The notes under the pieces were generated by a model that saw nothing but the letters and a program-made list of their open reading frames with translations, had not been told where the DNA came from and ran no database searches. A stretch of 64,000 bases of DNA, taken from Promethearchaeota archaeon (lineage in GTDB: Archaea > Asgardarchaeota > Lokiarchaeia > Sigyniarchaeales > SOKP01). Position 1 is the first letter of the stretch. Each line of letters begins with the position of its first letter. A program made the translations under genes and the position numbers. The stretch spans positions 1-64,000 of the forward strand of contig JAEOTR010000044.1 of the NCBI GenBank assembly GCA_016839705.1. Direction: 5' to 3'. Shown here piece after piece: positions 46,143 to 55,395 of the stretch.

Positions 46143-48048
46143 ATTTTAAAATATGTTGCTTTTGTGAACCTGGAATCGCGTAGATTCTAAATACAAGATC
46201 ATCTATCTCTTTTTGTATATTTTCCAATTTTTTACTATCTTTTTCATTAGACCACAATAAGATTTTAGTTCTTTCAATTATTTTTAATGCAATTTCTTTT
46301 TCTTTTTCATTATTGGGAACTTTAATAGGGAGATCTTTAATTTTTTCAATTAGGATTCTTGGAAACAACTTTTTATAAGAACCGAATAACTTTAGAAAAA
46401 AATAAGATAAAAGTAAAGAATTTAATATTCCAAGAAAATATATATTGTTAAATTCCATAATAGGAGATTGACAAACTTTTAAATTATAGAACGATTGAGA
46501 GGTGAAAGATAAATCTTTATCATATGTGGCACAGATTAAGTTATTCTGGCTTAATTGTCTAATTATAATCCGATCCTTATAGATTTCTGAATTCTTATAG
46601 TTAATTCCTTTTTTTTTTACTTCAATATATTTATAATTACGGATTTGATAACGCTGTATTGAATCTATAAATAATTCAAAACACCTCTTTTTATTTTGAG
46701 GAATTAAATCAAAGATAATTTTTTCAATATTTCCTTCTTCTAGATAAGTTTTACAGTCAGGACAAACAAATTCCTTTTTAGGTATTGGAAAATATTTTTT
46801 ACACTCTTTACAATAGATTATCTCTCCTTTTTTTGTTAATTCAACCCCCCTACTCAATAAAAACTTAAAACCATCTTTTACCATTAGTTCTCGCAATTTA
46901 GGAAAATTCTCGGTTAAATAAATAATGATTGAAATATCATCTTCATCAAGGTGAATTAAAAACTTATAACCCCAGCTTTTCAAAGACTTTTGAAGGATCT
47001 CTTTTTGTGGTTGATTTTCAATTTTAACTTTAATCCAATTATTCTCTCTCTCTTCGATGTTTGGTTCTTTTTTCAAAATTAGAATCATGTTAGAAACAAC
47101 AGGATCTTCGAATTTGGGACCAGAATGATAAATTTCTTTTATATTTGTAGTATCAAAGATGTATTTCCTAATTTTTGAACGGTTTGAGAGTGCCAGTAAG
47201 GAATCTGGAACAATATAACCCAGTACTCCTCTTTTTTTTAATAATTTTATACCAAGTTCAATAAAAATTTGAAAATAATCATATTGACCTTTTCCCGTTT
47301 TAAAATTCATGTTCTTGATAACTTGGCGCTGTACTCTAGGTATATCTCTTATAAATAAATATGGGGGATTTCCAACAATAAAATCAAATTGCTCAGGTTT
47401 ATCAATTATCATAGCATCAAGATTTTTTATATTAAAAAGCGGTAAATGATAATCCTCTTCCTCCTCTTTAATTAATTTAACAATTTCAAAGAGACAATGA
47501 TGAATATTAATTTGACACAAAATGCAAGCCACAGGATTTATATCTATACCATAAATCGTCTCATTTATACTCTTGATAATAGTTTTTGCTTCTAATAGTA
47601 ATAACTCCTGAATTTCTCTGTGGTTGTATATTTTAAGATATCTTAAAATTAAAATTCTAATTGCGAAAATTACAAAATTACCAACACCACAACTCAGATC
47701 TATTATTTTTTTGTTTTCAATTTCATTAGAGGATCCATACCCAGCTGCTTCCAAGATATAACTAACAATAGAATTAGGAGTATAATACTGTCCCAAGCCT
47801 TTTCTTTCTTCACGTTTTAAAAAATCTTCGTAAATTGCTCCCAAGAATTCATAATTTGAATTTAACACTTCACCATTCTCATTCTGTACATCTATCTCTT
47901 TAATAAGATTAAATAAGAAATTCTCTCTTTCTAATTGTTCTGGATCTACTTGATAATACTCAAACAGCTTTTTTAGTAAATCTTCTTTTTCTAGATAGTC
48001 ACTGAAATCTTTCATATCTGAGAAGAATTCGACATCAATACTTAACAA
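46129..48048 (-). CDS. N6-adenine DNA methylase with zinc-ribbon insert and TaqI-like C-terminus
   Basis: A 639-residue gamma-class adenine methyltransferase. AdoMet motif I is IIDLSCGVGNFVIFA (near 110), preceded by GQYYTPNSIVSYIL, and the catalytic motif IV is IVGNPPYLF (near 220). The C-terminal target-recognition half contains an inserted zinc ribbon with CKEC and CPDC pairs about 13 residues apart (~412-431), and a TaqI-type region (FNNIYFLGILNSLLLSYFF). There is no helicase or nuclease domain and no endonuclease next door. This could be a modification-only enzyme or a methylase whose nuclease lies elsewhere. TTG 48048 or ATG 48015 may be the start. Confidence 0.88.
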   Translation of the reverse strand: MLSIDVEFFSDMKDFSDYLEKEDLLKKLFEYYQVDPEQLERENFLFNLIKEIDVQNENGEVLNSNYEFLGAIYEDFLKREERKGLGQYYTPNSIVSYILEAAGYGSSNEIENKKIIDLSCGVGNFVIFAIRILILRYLKIYNHREIQELLLLEAKTIIKSINETIYGIDINPVACILCQINIHHCLFEIVKLIKEEEEDYHLPLFNIKNLDAMIIDKPEQFDFIVGNPPYLFIRDIPRVQRQVIKNMNFKTGKGQYDYFQIFIELGIKLLKKRGVLGYIVPDSLLALSNRSKIRKYIFDTTNIKEIYHSGPKFEDPVVSNMILILKKEPNIEERENNWIKVKIENQPQKEILQKSLKSWGYKFLIHLDEDDISIIIYLTENFPKLRELMVKDGFKFLLSRGVELTKKGEIIYCKECKKYFPIPKKEFVCPDCKTYLEEGNIEKIIFDLIPQNKKRCFELFIDSIQRYQIRNYKYIEVKKKGINYKNSEIYKDRIIIRQLSQNNLICATYDKDLSFTSQSFYNLKVCQSPIMEFNNIYFLGILNSLLLSYFFLKLFGSYKKLFPRILIEKIKDLPIKVPNNEKEKEIALKIIERTKILLWSNEKDSKKLENIQKEIDDLVFRIYAIPGSQKQHILKFMNR

Positions 48049-48235
48049 TAGGGTTATATTCTATTTTTTCTTTTTTATTTGCTATTTAATAGGATATTAT
48101 AATTATGAATCTGTTTTAGTTATGAGAAATAATGAAAAATGAAAAGGGTTCCAATTTATTACACATTTATATAATAATGAACTATATATCTCTTATCTAA
48201 ATAATGAAATTCAATCCCTTAGCTAAGAAACTATT

Positions 48236-49339
48236 ATGATTTTAAGTTTAATCTCGATTATCATATCAACCATTATTTCTGTATTTGGCATTACTTTTGT
48301 TATTTTAAATTGGGAAAATTATGGGACAATTTTAAATACAGTTCTTAACATCTTTCTTTATTTGTTTTTAGGTATGATTTTCCTACCTTTATATGTTTTA
48401 TCAACCGATACGTTTTTAACCCCAAATATAGCCTTGATGCTATGGAGATTGTCAATCGTTTTTTGGATTATATCTATAGCTGTGTTAAGTATTATTCAAA
48501 TTTTCATAATTAAAGTCAGAAGAATAACTCCCCTACCCTCAATTTTCTACGCCCTAATAGGTGGCTTAATATTAAGTTTAACTTATCTTTCTAATTCTAT
48601 TGAAATTTTCCAGGTAAGCCCAAATAACTATTATTTCGTTTTTAACAATTTAGGTTTAATAACAATTCTTTTAGTATATAATCTAATGATATTTTCTTTT
48701 ATGTGGTATAACATAATAATTAATTTCTCAAAATTTCGCGATAAACAAATTGGAAAGAATTTAGGATTTCTCACGCTTAATTTCTCTTTCATCATAATAT
48801 TTTACTCTTTATATTTAATTTTTCAGAATATTCTATTTGAATATATCTATATATCAATATATCTAGTTGGGGCATTGATCGCAACTTATAATATATATAA
48901 GAAGCCTGCTTTGTTCATTGAACTTACTAATAAGATATATAACTTTATCATATTCCATAAGAGTGGGATTTTATTGTATTCGTATAATTTTGAAACTGGA
49001 AAAGAAACAGATGATTCTCTACTGAAGGGTTCAATACTAATTGGGATAAATCACATATTATCAAGTTTAGTAGATAAAAAAGAGCAATTAAACCTCATTA
49101 AGATGAAGGATAGAGATATACTCTTTGAATACGATACTTCAAATGGTTACGCGATTTTGCTAACGACAAATCATAAAAATACTTTTATTAAGAAAGCGGT
49201 GAGGAGTTTTATGGAAGAATTTTCTAAATTAAATTATGAAAAGTTTGAAAATATGAACGGTTTAATAGATGTTTCAGAATTCGGAAATGCGAAAAAACTA
49301 ATTCTTGAATTTTTTGCCCCTTATATAATAAATCATTAA
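48236..49339 (+). CDS. Seven-helix membrane protein with cytoplasmic longin-like domain (paralogue 1)
   Basis: 367 residues. About seven hydrophobic helices fill residues 1-222, an arrangement resembling the 7TM sensor modules of some histidine kinases. The C-terminal ~140 residues are soluble, starting TNKIYNFIIFHKSGILLYSY and continuing with a helix (LLKGSILIGINHILSSLVDK), beta strands and a closing helix, as in longin-type folds. The HKSGI core matches the single-domain protein at 11925-12314. No catalytic motif is present. A membrane sensor that engages a GTPase or another longin protein is a reasonable inference. It is followed by a clear paralogue 211 bases downstream. Confidence 0.7.
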   Translation: MILSLISIIISTIISVFGITFVILNWENYGTILNTVLNIFLYLFLGMIFLPLYVLSTDTFLTPNIALMLWRLSIVFWIISIAVLSIIQIFIIKVRRITPLPSIFYALIGGLILSLTYLSNSIEIFQVSPNNYYFVFNNLGLITILLVYNLMIFSFMWYNIIINFSKFRDKQIGKNLGFLTLNFSFIIIFYSLYLIFQNILFEYIYISIYLVGALIATYNIYKKPALFIELTNKIYNFIIFHKSGILLYSYNFETGKETDDSLLKGSILIGINHILSSLVDKKEQLNLIKMKDRDILFEYDTSNGYAILLTTNHKNTFIKKAVRSFMEEFSKLNYEKFENMNGLIDVSEFGNAKKLILEFFAPYIINH

Positions 49340-49550
49340 ATTTCTCTAAGTAAGAAGCTTTGCAAATCTAGGGATTTTTCATATATTTAGCTTTATTTGA
49401 CATAAATGTATATTTCATAAGAAAAAATCTTAATTATTAACTTGTGTTCTATAATATTCATTAGAATGTTTGTTTGAAATTTCAAGCGAAAAGAAATCAA
49501 AAACGATTAAATAAATTAATAAAGAAAATTTCTGCTAATTAGACAAATAG

Positions 49551-50696
49551 ATGTACGCTGTATTCTTTATTTTATTAGAAATTGGGTATTTTTCCATTTT
49601 ATGTTTATGTGTGTTTACCTTAATTCAAATTATTCGATTTCAACAAAATTATGGAGTGAAATTTATAGCATTTTTAAACTTCTTAACGATCTTCAATGTC
49701 ATTCTCATCTATTCCTCTATCTATATCAGTTCAATTACCATATATTTCTCCGACACCATCAATATTATCATGTGGAAGATTTCAATAGTTTCTGGTTTTG
49801 TGAGTCTAATTTTAACATCTTTGATTTTCACCTTCTTAAAAGAATATAAAAAAATTCCAGATTTTCCCTTTTTAATTTTTATTGCACTTCTTGGATTTTT
49901 AATTGGAGCGTTATTTTATCCTGATTCAATTCAAATAGAGATAAGTATCTCAAATACTCCTCCCTTCTTCTTGTTAGATCCTTCTCACATTAATTATTCG
50001 TATAATATAATAACGGGGTTAATAATAAGTATATTCCAAGGTTCCATTGTGTTCTATTACTTCATTCTCTCCTATATGATTTATACAAAAGCTAGAAATA
50101 AAGATATTACTAAAGGACTTATCTATAATACCATTATTTTTACAGTTCCAATAATAATGTATATCTTATACCTCACCCTTAATCTTCCTATTTTTAGGGA
50201 ATTACATATCCTTAGTTTATGGATTACAATATCTGGCTTATGTGTACTTCTACTTAAGAAACCTGAAATGTTCTTGGAATTGACAAATAAAATTTATTAT
50301 ATTAATATCTATCATAAGTCTGGAATTTTACTTTATTCTTATCACTTCGATAAGTCTCAAGACGAAATAGATTCAGCGATTTGGGGAAATATTCTAATAG
50401 GCCTTAACCATATTTTATCTGAATTCGTAGATAAACATAATCAAATCGATGTTCTTCAAACGAGAAATACAGATATAATTGTAAATTATGACGAGTTTGG
50501 TTTTGCGGTTGTTTTAATTACGAACAAAAAAAATGCTATTTTGAATAATTTAATGAAGCAATTTACATTAAAATTTAGAAATAAATATAAAAATGAATTA
50601 CTTGAAATTCAAGATCTCAATAAATTAATAAATGTCTCCGAGTTTACTGAAACAAAAGAATTAATTGAAAAAGACTTTAGTCTCTACCTCTCGTAA
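49551..50696 (+). CDS. Seven-helix membrane protein with cytoplasmic longin-like domain (paralogue 2)
   Basis: 381 residues with the plan of its upstream neighbour. Roughly seven membrane helices (to ~230) are followed by a soluble C-terminal domain beginning TNKIYYINIYHKSGILLYSY, then NILIGLNHILSEFVDKH and the NVSEF segment, which parallels DVSEF in paralogue 1. The membrane part is much less conserved than the cytoplasmic part. ATG 49551 is the start. The long AT-rich gap between the two genes (49340-49550) shows no ORF and may hold a promoter. Confidence 0.7.
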   Translation: MYAVFFILLEIGYFSILCLCVFTLIQIIRFQQNYGVKFIAFLNFLTIFNVILIYSSIYISSITIYFSDTINIIMWKISIVSGFVSLILTSLIFTFLKEYKKIPDFPFLIFIALLGFLIGALFYPDSIQIEISISNTPPFFLLDPSHINYSYNIITGLIISIFQGSIVFYYFILSYMIYTKARNKDITKGLIYNTIIFTVPIIMYILYLTLNLPIFRELHILSLWITISGLCVLLLKKPEMFLELTNKIYYINIYHKSGILLYSYHFDKSQDEIDSAIWGNILIGLNHILSEFVDKHNQIDVLQTRNTDIIVNYDEFGFAVVLITNKKNAILNNLMKQFTLKFRNKYKNELLEIQDLNKLINVSEFTETKELIEKDFSLYLS

Positions 50697-50841
50697 TATC
50701 TATTTTGAAGCGTATAATTTTAGTAATTTCTTCAAATAATTAAGCTACAAATTTAGACTATGAAAATTTTTAATATTATCAAAATAAATTACTCTTAAAC
50801 TAAAAAACTGAATTTATTTGTATTATTTTTGGTGTTTAAAA

Positions 50842-51435
50842 ATGTCATTAAAATTTTGCCCTAAATGTGGAAATAAATTAGAAACAGATGCATCTTTTTG
50901 TGATGCATGTGGAGCAGACTTAAAAATTAGAACAGAAATCCCTAGTGAAGTCTCTCCTGCATTAACACAAACCGCTCAAGAACCGAAATTGAAACCAAAA
51001 AGAGTAATATATGCTTACTCTTTAAAAAGAATAATCGCACAAATCCTTGACAGTATTTTTATCATTTTGATTGGATCTGCCTTTTCATGGCTCCTAATTA
51101 ACCCTTGGTTTCCTATAAATTTCTTTGATCCATTTAGAGCATGGTGGTTTACGTTTCCTTTTGATTGGTTTGCAGGATTTTTATACCATTGGTTAATGGA
51201 AGCGAATAATAATGGTCAAACATTAGGTAAAATGGTACTAAGTATTAGGACTGTTGATGAAAAAACTCTTGGGCAAGCGAATTCTAGGAATTTAGCAATA
51301 AATAATATTTTCAAAGGTTCACCTCTTCTATTATTAGATATACTTATTGGAATGGCAAAAAATTCTGGAGATCCTAAGAAAAGGCTTAGAATCATGCAAA
51401 ATGTCTCAGAAACAGTAGTGATCTTTGTTAAGTAA
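50842..51435 (+). CDS. Zinc-ribbon plus RDD-family membrane protein
   Basis: 197 residues from ATG 50842, giving MSLKFCPKCGNKL; the longer reading from 50818 adds eight residues unlike the family. Residues 6-25 form a CPKCG...CDACG zinc ribbon. After a linker comes an RDD-type membrane domain with KRIIAQILDSIFIILIG, a second hydrophobic stretch around DWFAGFLYHWLMEA, and NNGQTLGKMVLSIRTVD, which is the conserved RDD signature. The family is poorly understood; some members have been proposed as transporters. It stands alone on its strand after the 7TM/longin pair. Confidence 0.85.
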   Translation: MSLKFCPKCGNKLETDASFCDACGADLKIRTEIPSEVSPALTQTAQEPKLKPKRVIYAYSLKRIIAQILDSIFIILIGSAFSWLLINPWFPINFFDPFRAWWFTFPFDWFAGFLYHWLMEANNNGQTLGKMVLSIRTVDEKTLGQANSRNLAINNIFKGSPLLLLDILIGMAKNSGDPKKRLRIMQNVSETVVIFVK

Positions 51436-51514
51436 GACACTCCAATATTTATATTAACTTTTTTCCTAACTTTAATACTTATTCAGAAAATTGCTGGCTC
51501 CTTAATATTTATAA

Positions 51515-51754
51515 ATGTGTATTAATATGAATAAAAGTATGCCAAGAATGCAAATATGTCAAGATGGTGAATGGGCTCGTGATTGGGAAATCATTGTGAA
51601 AATATTTGATACGATCGATAATTTACAATCACAATTTGAGCAATTAGACGTTACCTATTTACGTGAAATACAACAAAAAATTCTAATTTTAAACCTTGAA
51701 AAATACGCGTTTTCCCTTCAAAATTATATTATTCAGAAATATTCGCAAGATTAA
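51515..51754 (+). CDS. Small hypothetical protein
   Basis: 79 residues, or 75 if translation begins at the second ATG (51527). It is composed mainly of amphipathic helices (WEIIVKIFDTIDNLQSQFEQ and LREIQQKILILNLEKYAF). No motif, signal or membrane segment is seen, and I do not recognise it. It lies between the RDD gene and the sugar symporter, all on the same strand. Confidence 0.5.
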   Translation: MCINMNKSMPRMQICQDGEWARDWEIIVKIFDTIDNLQSQFEQLDVTYLREIQQKILILNLEKYAFSLQNYIIQKYSQD

Positions 51755-51865
51755 TTCATCTGATAATATTTGATGCTAAAATTTTGGGTAGATCGTAAAT
51801 TGTGGAAATCTATATTAAGCAACTTTGCAAATATATATAGAAAGATACAATCTTGTGACTAATTT

Positions 51866-53260
51866 ATGAATGAATCAAAAATACAATCAAAAACGAAATT
51901 TGAAGGATTTGGAAGAAGGCAAAAATGGAGTTTTGGAATGGGAAGTTTTTCTCAATGGTTTATCAATAGTGCGTTTAATATCTGGGTTTTTACATTTTAT
52001 TTTACCGCTGTAAGAATCCCTATTGGATGGTATATCCTTGCAGCAGTAATTTGGACACTTTGGAATGCTTTAAATGATCCATTGATAGGGTATCTTTCAG
52101 ATCGGACGCATACTCGATGGGGGCGTAGAAAACCCTTTATTATGCTGGGAACCATCCCAATTATTATATTAGAAATCATAATCTGGACACCTCCATTGAA
52201 CAATGACGTTATTAAATTCGTATATTTGCTTATAATGTTATTTTGTTATGATACATTCTACACGATGGTGTCTCTACCTTTTGATGCTCTGTTTCCAGAG
52301 CTCTATACAACCGTTGAAGACAGAGCAGAAGTAAACTCAATAAAACAAATTTTATCAGTTATTGGCTTACTCGCAGCAGCATTAGTTCCTGGTCTCTTAA
52401 TTGATGATATCGCCACTATAGACGGGTATTTGCTAAATGGTATCGTAACTTCAATAATTGTTGGGATATCTTTGGTAATATCGTTAAGATGGGGCGTGAT
52501 TGAACGTGAAGAGTTTAAATTCGATTATAAAAGTGAATTGAATTTCTTTAAAAGTTTGAAATATACATTGAAGAACAAAGCTTTTGTGCTCTATACAATT
52601 ATGTTTTTTCTATATGAATATGTATTACTTCTACTTGGTACTGTGGTTCAGATATTTGGCAGAAATGTGTTAAATAGCTCCCCATTTGAAACATCTCTAA
52701 TAATGGGCATAATGTACATAATAGGTGTACTCACGGTTCCTGTATGGAGATGGTTAGATTTAAAAATAGGGAGTAGAAAAGCATATGCCATATCGATTGT
52801 AGCCTATTTAATTGGATCATTTCCGTTGTTATTAATCGATTCATATATGTTTACTCTCGTTGCTGCAATATTTATGGGTTTTGGATTTGGAGGTATGTTA
52901 TATTTCATTTATTTAATCATTGCTGATGTTATTGATGAAGATGAGTTAAAAACTGGAATAAGGCGTGAGGGAGCATTTTTTGGAGTCACTAACTTCTTCA
53001 TGAGGTTAGCGATGATTCTATCAATTCTGACAGTTGGATTTGTCTTTACACAAGTAGATTGGGAGGTGTATACACCTACTGGCGCTATTGGAGAAATAGT
53101 CGCTCTTAGAATGCTCATGTATGTATTTCCCGCTATATCCTTACTCATAACCTTAATATGCCTTTATTTTTATCCATTTACAAAATCTAAGGTAGAAGAG
53201 ATTAAAGGAAAAATAATAGAATTACATAAAGAAAAGGGAGAGAAAGTCAAAACGGCTTAA
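51866..53260 (+). CDS. GPH-family sugar:cation symporter (MFS superfamily)
   Basis: A 464-residue, twelve-helix transporter. The sequence DPLIGYLSDRTHTRWGRRKPFIMLG near residue 75 is the signature of glycoside-pentoside-hexuronide:cation symporters (MelB, XynB, GusB type). The N-terminal GFGRRQKWSFGMGSF is also characteristic, as is the second-half FGFGGMLYFIYLIIADVIDEDE. Substrate is not readable, but GH4 and GH38 glycosidases in the window suit import of glycosides or oligosaccharides. It ends 58 bases before the convergent PLP-enzyme gene, with a T9 tract between them. Confidence 0.92.
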   Translation: MNESKIQSKTKFEGFGRRQKWSFGMGSFSQWFINSAFNIWVFTFYFTAVRIPIGWYILAAVIWTLWNALNDPLIGYLSDRTHTRWGRRKPFIMLGTIPIIILEIIIWTPPLNNDVIKFVYLLIMLFCYDTFYTMVSLPFDALFPELYTTVEDRAEVNSIKQILSVIGLLAAALVPGLLIDDIATIDGYLLNGIVTSIIVGISLVISLRWGVIEREEFKFDYKSELNFFKSLKYTLKNKAFVLYTIMFFLYEYVLLLLGTVVQIFGRNVLNSSPFETSLIMGIMYIIGVLTVPVWRWLDLKIGSRKAYAISIVAYLIGSFPLLLIDSYMFTLVAAIFMGFGFGGMLYFIYLIIADVIDEDELKTGIRREGAFFGVTNFFMRLAMILSILTVGFVFTQVDWEVYTPTGAIGEIVALRMLMYVFPAISLLITLICLYFYPFTKSKVEEIKGKIIELHKEKGEKVKTA

Positions 53261-53286
53261 TAACTATTTAATTCTACAATTTCAAA

Positions 53287-53299
53287 TATCTTTTTTTTT
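53287..53299 (+). terminator. T9 tract between convergent genes
   Basis: A run of nine T follows the symporter stop in the 58-bp gap before the convergent PLP-enzyme gene. It is a plausible hairpin-less archaeal terminator for the symporter transcript. Confidence 0.45.
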
Positions 53300-53318
53300 A
53301 TATATATTTTTGTACGTT

Positions 53319-54596
53319 TTATATTTGGTTTAATGCTTGTTCCAAATCATTTATTAAATCTTTTGGATCCTCTAACCCAACAGAAAATCTAAAATGAGAA
53401 TTTGATATACCCATAGATTTCTTTTCCCATGAAGCAAGGTCAATCCCTGTCATCAAAGTTGTATATTCTAATAACGAAGTTGTATCACCCAAAGATACCC
53501 CTACTTTTATTAATTTCAAAAGCTCTATAAATTCATTACTTACTTCCCCAGATTCTAACTCAAAACCTATCATTCCCCCAAAATCTAGCATCTGTTTTTT
53601 TGCGATTTCATGATTAGGGTGTGATTTTAAACCAGGATAAACCACTTTTATTACCTTCGGATGTTGTTCTAAAAACTCAGCAATTTCCATTGCATTTGAA
53701 GAATGACGAGACATTCGTAAACCAAGTGTTCTAATTCCTCGCAATATTAACCACGCATTAAACGGACTCAAAACTTGACCTTGCGTTTCTAACCAAAAAT
53801 AGCGTATATTTTGAATTTCGGTTTTAGTGCCTATAATCACCCCACCTAAACAATCTCCATGACCATTAATATATTTTGTAAGGCTCTCAACTACGAGATC
53901 TGCTCCAAATTTCAGCGGTTTTTGAAGAGCTGGAGATGCAAATGTATTATCAACGATACATTTTCCACCAACCTCATGAATAATATCTGCACAGGCTTTA
54001 ATATCAACAATATCTATTTTAGGATTAGTAGGTGATTCAAGTAAGATTAATTTAGTATTCTCATCAACTACTTTTTTTACTTCTGCTAGATCACAGAGAT
54101 TTACTATTTTAAAATCAATTCCCATTTGAGGATAAATTTTTGTAATTAAACGGTAAACACCAGTATATTGGTTATTATGAATCACTATAGATGGTATATC
54201 ATTTGGATTAGATTGGGGTAATAATTTTTTAATCTTATTTGGTCGAATTCGTTCAACACGTTTTTGTAAAACGCTTGAGCACGCAAGATGAATTGCTCCC
54301 ATTCCCGATCCGACTGATATAGCTCTTTCGCCTCCATGAAGAGTAGCTAATTTATTGTCTAAAGCATAGAGAGTTGGGTTTTCAGTACGAGAATAAAAAT
54401 AGTGACTTTGAAGGAATTCACTTAATGAAGAGTAAGTATAAGATTTTGTAGCATAGAGAGGTATTCGAAGACTATGTGATGTCTCTAGATAAGGATCCTC
54501 ACCAGCACGCATTAATTGAGTATCAAACTTAAGAAGATCCCATCTATCTCGATTTTCCCTATTTGTTTCCTGAAAAGATTTTTTTTCTTCTGACAA
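53319..54596 (-). CDS. Cys/Met-metabolism PLP-dependent enzyme (cystathionine gamma-synthase/gamma-lyase family)
   Basis: A 425-residue fold-type I PLP enzyme. ERAISVGSGMGAIHLA and YFYSRTENPT mark the N-terminal substrate region, ESPTNPKIDIVDI and VDNTFASPALQKPL the cofactor site, and VESLTKYINGHGDCLGG the Schiff-base Lys. Members form or break bonds at gamma carbons of homoserine esters, cystathionine or methionine, and this sequence alone does not separate synthase from lyase. The N-terminus is about 40 residues longer than usual. It is divergent from the corrinoid protein gene, so a link with methyl-group or methionine metabolism is possible. Confidence 0.88.
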   Translation of the reverse strand: MSEEKKSFQETNRENRDRWDLLKFDTQLMRAGEDPYLETSHSLRIPLYATKSYTYSSLSEFLQSHYFYSRTENPTLYALDNKLATLHGGERAISVGSGMGAIHLACSSVLQKRVERIRPNKIKKLLPQSNPNDIPSIVIHNNQYTGVYRLITKIYPQMGIDFKIVNLCDLAEVKKVVDENTKLILLESPTNPKIDIVDIKACADIIHEVGGKCIVDNTFASPALQKPLKFGADLVVESLTKYINGHGDCLGGVIIGTKTEIQNIRYFWLETQGQVLSPFNAWLILRGIRTLGLRMSRHSSNAMEIAEFLEQHPKVIKVVYPGLKSHPNHEIAKKQMLDFGGMIGFELESGEVSNEFIELLKLIKVGVSLGDTTSLLEYTTLMTGIDLASWEKKSMGISNSHFRFSVGLEDPKDLINDLEQALNQI

Positions 54597-54729
54597 TTAC
54601 CTCACATACTTATTTAAGTCGGATTAATTTCATAAGATATAATTTTACAATAATGAGTTTTAAGATAAACTTTTTTACAAATTTTCAATTATAAAACTGA
54701 AATTCATTCAATTTTGTTTTAAATCCAAA

Positions 54730-55383
54730 ATGTCCTTAGAAGAAACTATAAGGGAAACCATCTTTGAATGGGATGAGGATAAGTTAAAAGAAATCTGCCG
54801 TTCTAGTATCAAGAAAAAACAACAATCCGCAGCAGAATTATTGAAAATCATCGGAAAAGTAATGCAATTCATAGGTAAACAATTTGAGGATGAGGAGATC
54901 TTCCTACCTGATTTAGTAGGTTCTGCAAATGTCGTAAAAAACACAATAGACGAAGTATTAGATCCTTTAATAAAAGAATCTGGTGAAAGCAAGGAAACAT
55001 TGGGAAAGGTTGTCATAGGGACGGTTGAGGGTGATGTTCATAGTATAGGTAAAGATCTTGTTGGAAGTTTTCTTTTCGCTAATGGATTCGAAGTGTTTAA
55101 TTTGGGAGAAGAAGTCCCCGCATCGAAATTTGTTGATAAAGCAGAGGAATTGGGCGCACAAGTTATTGGTCTTTCCTCTTTATTAACAATGTCAATGGGA
55201 TTTCAACGTGAAGTCATAAAAGAGCTTAATAATCGGGGATTGAGAGATAAATATATAGTAATTATTGGTGGTTCTCCAACGTCAATGGAGTATGCAGAAG
55301 AAATTGGTGCCGATGGCTGGGCTGATGATGCAATAGAAGCAGTAGATCTAATAAAAAATTTACTTAGCAATAATAAAAAATAA
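54730..55383 (+). CDS. Corrinoid (B12-binding) protein, MttC/MtbC type
   Basis: 217 residues. An N-terminal helical cap (IKKKQQSAAELLKIIGKVMQ) precedes a Rossmann-like B12 domain with VEGDVHSIGKDLVGSFL, whose Asp-X-His-X2-Gly motif supplies the lower cobalt ligand His. LGEEVPASKFVDKAEELG, GLSSLLTMSMG and VIIGGSPTS follow, as in methylamine corrinoid proteins. It should carry the methyl group taken by the methyltransferase encoded 13 bases downstream and pass it on to a second methyltransferase that is not in this window. Confidence 0.95.
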   Translation: MSLEETIRETIFEWDEDKLKEICRSSIKKKQQSAAELLKIIGKVMQFIGKQFEDEEIFLPDLVGSANVVKNTIDEVLDPLIKESGESKETLGKVVIGTVEGDVHSIGKDLVGSFLFANGFEVFNLGEEVPASKFVDKAEELGAQVIGLSSLLTMSMGFQREVIKELNNRGLRDKYIVIIGGSPTSMEYAEEIGADGWADDAIEAVDLIKNLLSNNKK

Positions 55384-55395
55384 AAGTGGTAGATA

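Noticed and set aside
46129..48048. BREX or DISARM-type defence island
   Set aside because: Only a methylase is present; no helicase, phosphatase, nuclease or other defence genes flank it.
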